DNA of 64,000 nucleotides, taken from NCBI RefSeq assembly GCF_024494565.1, contig NZ_JANHDN010000003.1:62001-126000 (forward strand), written 5' to 3'. Positions 61,814-64,000 of the stretch are shown here, in pieces (position 1 is the first letter of the stretch; each line of letters begins with the position of its first letter). The position numbers were made by a program, and so were the translations under genes. The notes under the pieces are model-generated. The model was given only the letters and a program-made list of their open reading frames with translations. It was not told the DNA's origin and ran no database searches. The stretch comes from Halorubrum rutilum (GTDB lineage Archaea > Halobacteriota > Halobacteria > Halobacteriales > Haloferacaceae).

Positions 61814-63346
61814 ATGACACAGTACGTCGGTGCGATAGACCAAGGGACGACCGGCACCCGGTTCATGGTGTTCGACCACGAGGGCCAGGTCGTCGCGAAC
61901 GCTTACGAACAGCACGAACAGATATACCCGAACCCCGGATGGGTCGAGCACGACCCGATCGAGATCTGGGAGAACACGCAGCAGGTCGTCCTCGACGGCC
62001 TCGCGGACGCGGGGCTGGAGGCGAACCAGCTCGACGCGATCGGGATCACCAACCAGCGCGAGACGACGATCGTCTGGGACAAGGACTCCGGGAAGCCGGT
62101 CCACAACGCCCTCGTGTGGCAGGACCGGCGGACGACCGACCGCGTCGAGGAGATCCAGGAGGCGGGCAAGGTCGAGGAGATCCGCGAGAAGACCGGGCTG
62201 GAGTGCGACGCCTACTTCTCCGCGACCAAGACCGAGTGGATCCTCGACAACGCGGAGCCGCTCAAGATGCAGAGCTCCCGCGGCGGCGACCTCCGCGACC
62301 GCGCCCGCGAGGGCGAGCTCGTCATGGGCACGATCGACTCGTGGCTCATCTACAACCTGACGGGCAACCACATCACGGACGTCACGAACGCCTCCCGGAC
62401 GATGCTGTACAACATCCGGGAGATGGAGTGGGACGACGAGCTCTTAGAGGAGTTCGGCGTGCCGAAGGAGATGGTCCCCGAGGTACGGCCCTCCTCCGAC
62501 GAGGAGTACTACGGCCACACGGACGCCGACGGCTTCCTCGGCGAGGCGGTCCCGGTCGCCGGCGCGCTCGGCGACCAGCAGGCCGCGCTGTTCGGCCAGA
62601 CCTGCTTCGACGAGGGCGACGCGAAGAACACGTACGGCACGGGCTCGTTCTACCTGATGAACACGGGCAACGAGGCCGTCGAGTCCGACCACGGACTGCT
62701 GACCACGATCGGCTTCCAGATGTCCGGCGAGCCCGTCCAGTACGCGCTTGAGGGCTCCATCTTCATCACCGGCGCCGCCATCGAGTGGCTGGAGGACGTC
62801 GACCTGATCAACAACGCGGCCCAGACCGCGGAGCTGGCCCGCTCGGTCGACTCCACCGACGGCGTCTACATGGTCCCGGCGTTCACGGGGCTCGGCGCCC
62901 CGCACTGGGACGGCCGCGCCCGCGGCACCATCGTCGGGATGACCCGCGGCACGAGCAAGGAGCACATCGTCCGGGCGACGCTCGAATCGATCGCCTACCA
63001 GACCCGCGACGTCGCCGAGGCCATGGAGGCCGACTCCGGCGTCGAGACGACCAGCCTCCGCGTCGACGGCGGGGCGGTCAAGAACAACTTCCTCTGTCAG
63101 CTCCAGTCGGACATCATCCAGACGGACATCGCCCGACCCGAGGTCGACGAGACCACGGCGCTCGGCTCGGCGTACGCCGCCGGCCTCGCCGTCGGCTACT
63201 GGGACAACGTCGACGAGCTCCGCGACAACTGGCAGGTGGACCGCGAGTTCAGTCCCGAGAAGGACCAGGCCGAGGTCGACAAGCTGTACGACCGCTGGGG
63301 CGACGCGGTCGAGAAGTCACTCGACTGGGCACGGGAGGACGAGTAG
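61814..63346 (+). CDS. glpK: Glycerol kinase
   Basis: A 510-residue sugar kinase of the FGGY family that phosphorylates glycerol to sn-glycerol-3-phosphate, the entry step for the divergent GlpABC. Motifs GAIDQGTTGTRFMVF, GITNQRETTIVWDK, the metal/ATP block GTIDSWLIYNL and TYGTGSFYLMNTG, and AFTGLGAPHWDGRARGTIVG are all present. Confidence 0.97.
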   Translation: MTQYVGAIDQGTTGTRFMVFDHEGQVVANAYEQHEQIYPNPGWVEHDPIEIWENTQQVVLDGLADAGLEANQLDAIGITNQRETTIVWDKDSGKPVHNALVWQDRRTTDRVEEIQEAGKVEEIREKTGLECDAYFSATKTEWILDNAEPLKMQSSRGGDLRDRAREGELVMGTIDSWLIYNLTGNHITDVTNASRTMLYNIREMEWDDELLEEFGVPKEMVPEVRPSSDEEYYGHTDADGFLGEAVPVAGALGDQQAALFGQTCFDEGDAKNTYGTGSFYLMNTGNEAVESDHGLLTTIGFQMSGEPVQYALEGSIFITGAAIEWLEDVDLINNAAQTAELARSVDSTDGVYMVPAFTGLGAPHWDGRARGTIVGMTRGTSKEHIVRATLESIAYQTRDVAEAMEADSGVETTSLRVDGGAVKNNFLCQLQSDIIQTDIARPEVDETTALGSAYAAGLAVGYWDNVDELRDNWQVDREFSPEKDQAEVDKLYDRWGDAVEKSLDWAREDE

Positions 63347-64000
63347 ATGAGCGGAGTGATCGCGGCGGACGTGCTCGCGCAGTCGGCCGGGTGGAGCGCC
63401 GGGTCGATCGGTGCCGTCCTCGACATCCTGCTCGACCCGACGATCTGGCTCGGCGCGGCGGCCGGCGGGGCGTTCGGCGCCGCGCTCGGCGCGCTCCCGG
63501 CGTTCATCTTCACCGGCTTCCTCGTCATCGCCGGCGTGTTCGGCGGCGACGCGGCCTCCGGGGCCGGCGTCGGCGTCGGCTTCGGTCCCGTCTTCGGCCC
63601 GCACATCTCCTTCGCGGGCGGTGCGGCGGCCGCGGCGTACGCGGCGAAAGACGGCGCGATGGAGTCCGGCTTCGACTACCACAACGCGAAGGACATCGGC
63701 TTCGCGCTGGGGAGCCGGCCGGACATCCTCGCGGTCGGTGCGGCCTTCGGGGTCTTCGGTATCGTCCTCGAACAGACGCTCCGGAACCTGGCGATCCCGA
63801 CGGACCCGATCGCCTTCACCGTCGTCGCCAGCGCGCTGCTCCACCGGGCGGTGTTCGGCTACTCCGTCATCGGGAACGTCAGCAGCAAGGCGAGCGGCTT
63901 CTTCGACATGGGGCCGTTCGAGCGCGAGGAGATGCGCGAGCCCGGTGAGGTCCCGGGCGACGGCGACAAGTCCAGCGAGGACCGGCTCGCGGTCGAGCCG
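63347..64000 (+). CDS. Membrane protein linked to glpK (cut by window end)
   Basis: At least 218 residues, begins MSGVIAADVLAQSAGWSAGS directly after the glpK stop. Five or so hydrophobic segments are seen, with Gly-rich turns such as AGVFGGDAASGAGVGVGFGP and the HISFAGGAAAAAYAAKDG loop. Similar proteins sit next to glpK in other haloarchaea, where they are suspected of a role in glycerol uptake; this is a weak, context-based assignment. The C-terminus is acidic and the gene continues past 64000. Confidence 0.72.
   Translation, partial: MSGVIAADVLAQSAGWSAGSIGAVLDILLDPTIWLGAAAGGAFGAALGALPAFIFTGFLVIAGVFGGDAASGAGVGVGFGPVFGPHISFAGGAAAAAYAAKDGAMESGFDYHNAKDIGFALGSRPDILAVGAAFGVFGIVLEQTLRNLAIPTDPIAFTVVASALLHRAVFGYSVIGNVSSKASGFFDMGPFEREEMREPGEVPGDGDKSSEDRLAVEP

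Overview
The window is high-GC, acidic-proteome chromosomal DNA from a halophilic archaeon (class Halobacteria). The genus looks like Halorubrum, but this is an inference from the overall sequence character and the dispersed intergenic repeats, not a proof. Supporting signs are acidic proteins, twin-arginine lipoprotein signals, a PGF-CTERM surface anchor, TATA boxes 25-28 nt ahead of leaderless starts, and archaeal families (RNase P component 4, SBDS, COG1325 RNA-binding protein, DUF555, archaeal CoaD and Hpt, 7S SRP RNA).

Layout. 1-9.9 kb: end of aroC, an HtrA-type protease, enoyl-CoA hydratase, hpt bracketed by two inverted copies of a dispersed repeat, a DJ-1/PfpI protein, an A/T-richer SRA-HNH nuclease (probable modification-dependent restriction), small regulators and enzymes, nth and a DoxX-like protein. 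10-25.3 kb: a third repeat copy, two distant GCS2-type ligases, coaD, a CoA-disulfide-reductase-like flavoprotein, several small RNA-related and membrane proteins, an aldo/keto reductase, the SRP RNA gene (19211-19523) followed by a fourth repeat copy, and the ATP-dependent DNA ligase. 25.3-31.9 kb: cobalamin-type importer btuF / btuCD, divergent from a palindromic promoter, then an ssuABC-like importer.

32-40.5 kb: the branched-chain amino acid cluster leuA, then ilvB-ilvN-ilvC-leuC-leuD-leuB, with overlapping or abutting genes. leuA carries an apparent 5-bp slippage deletion that breaks its frame ahead of the catalytic motif. The ilvB leader contains a TATA box, a leaderless 24-codon ORF ending in Val/Ile codons, and a hairpin whose loop holds the stop codon; this looks like a leader-peptide attenuator. 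40.5-56.5 kb: DUF555, an HTH-CBS regulator, purM, an M50 protease, a TraB-like membrane protein, a bifunctional-nuclease-family protein, a thioesterase, a GIY-YIG-type nuclease, the zinc/manganese importer znuABC, YbaK, SBDS, an ASPIC/UnbV protein and a DICT-domain protein. 56.6-64 kb: glpABC (minus strand), divergent from glpK and a membrane protein cut by the window end.

The most unusual content is (1) the four-copy ~280-bp dispersed element with its own TATA box, a long covarying hairpin and an inverted loop in one copy, (2) the ilv leader-peptide arrangement and (3) the frameshift in leuA. No CRISPR array, tRNA, rRNA, insertion sequence or prophage was recognised.
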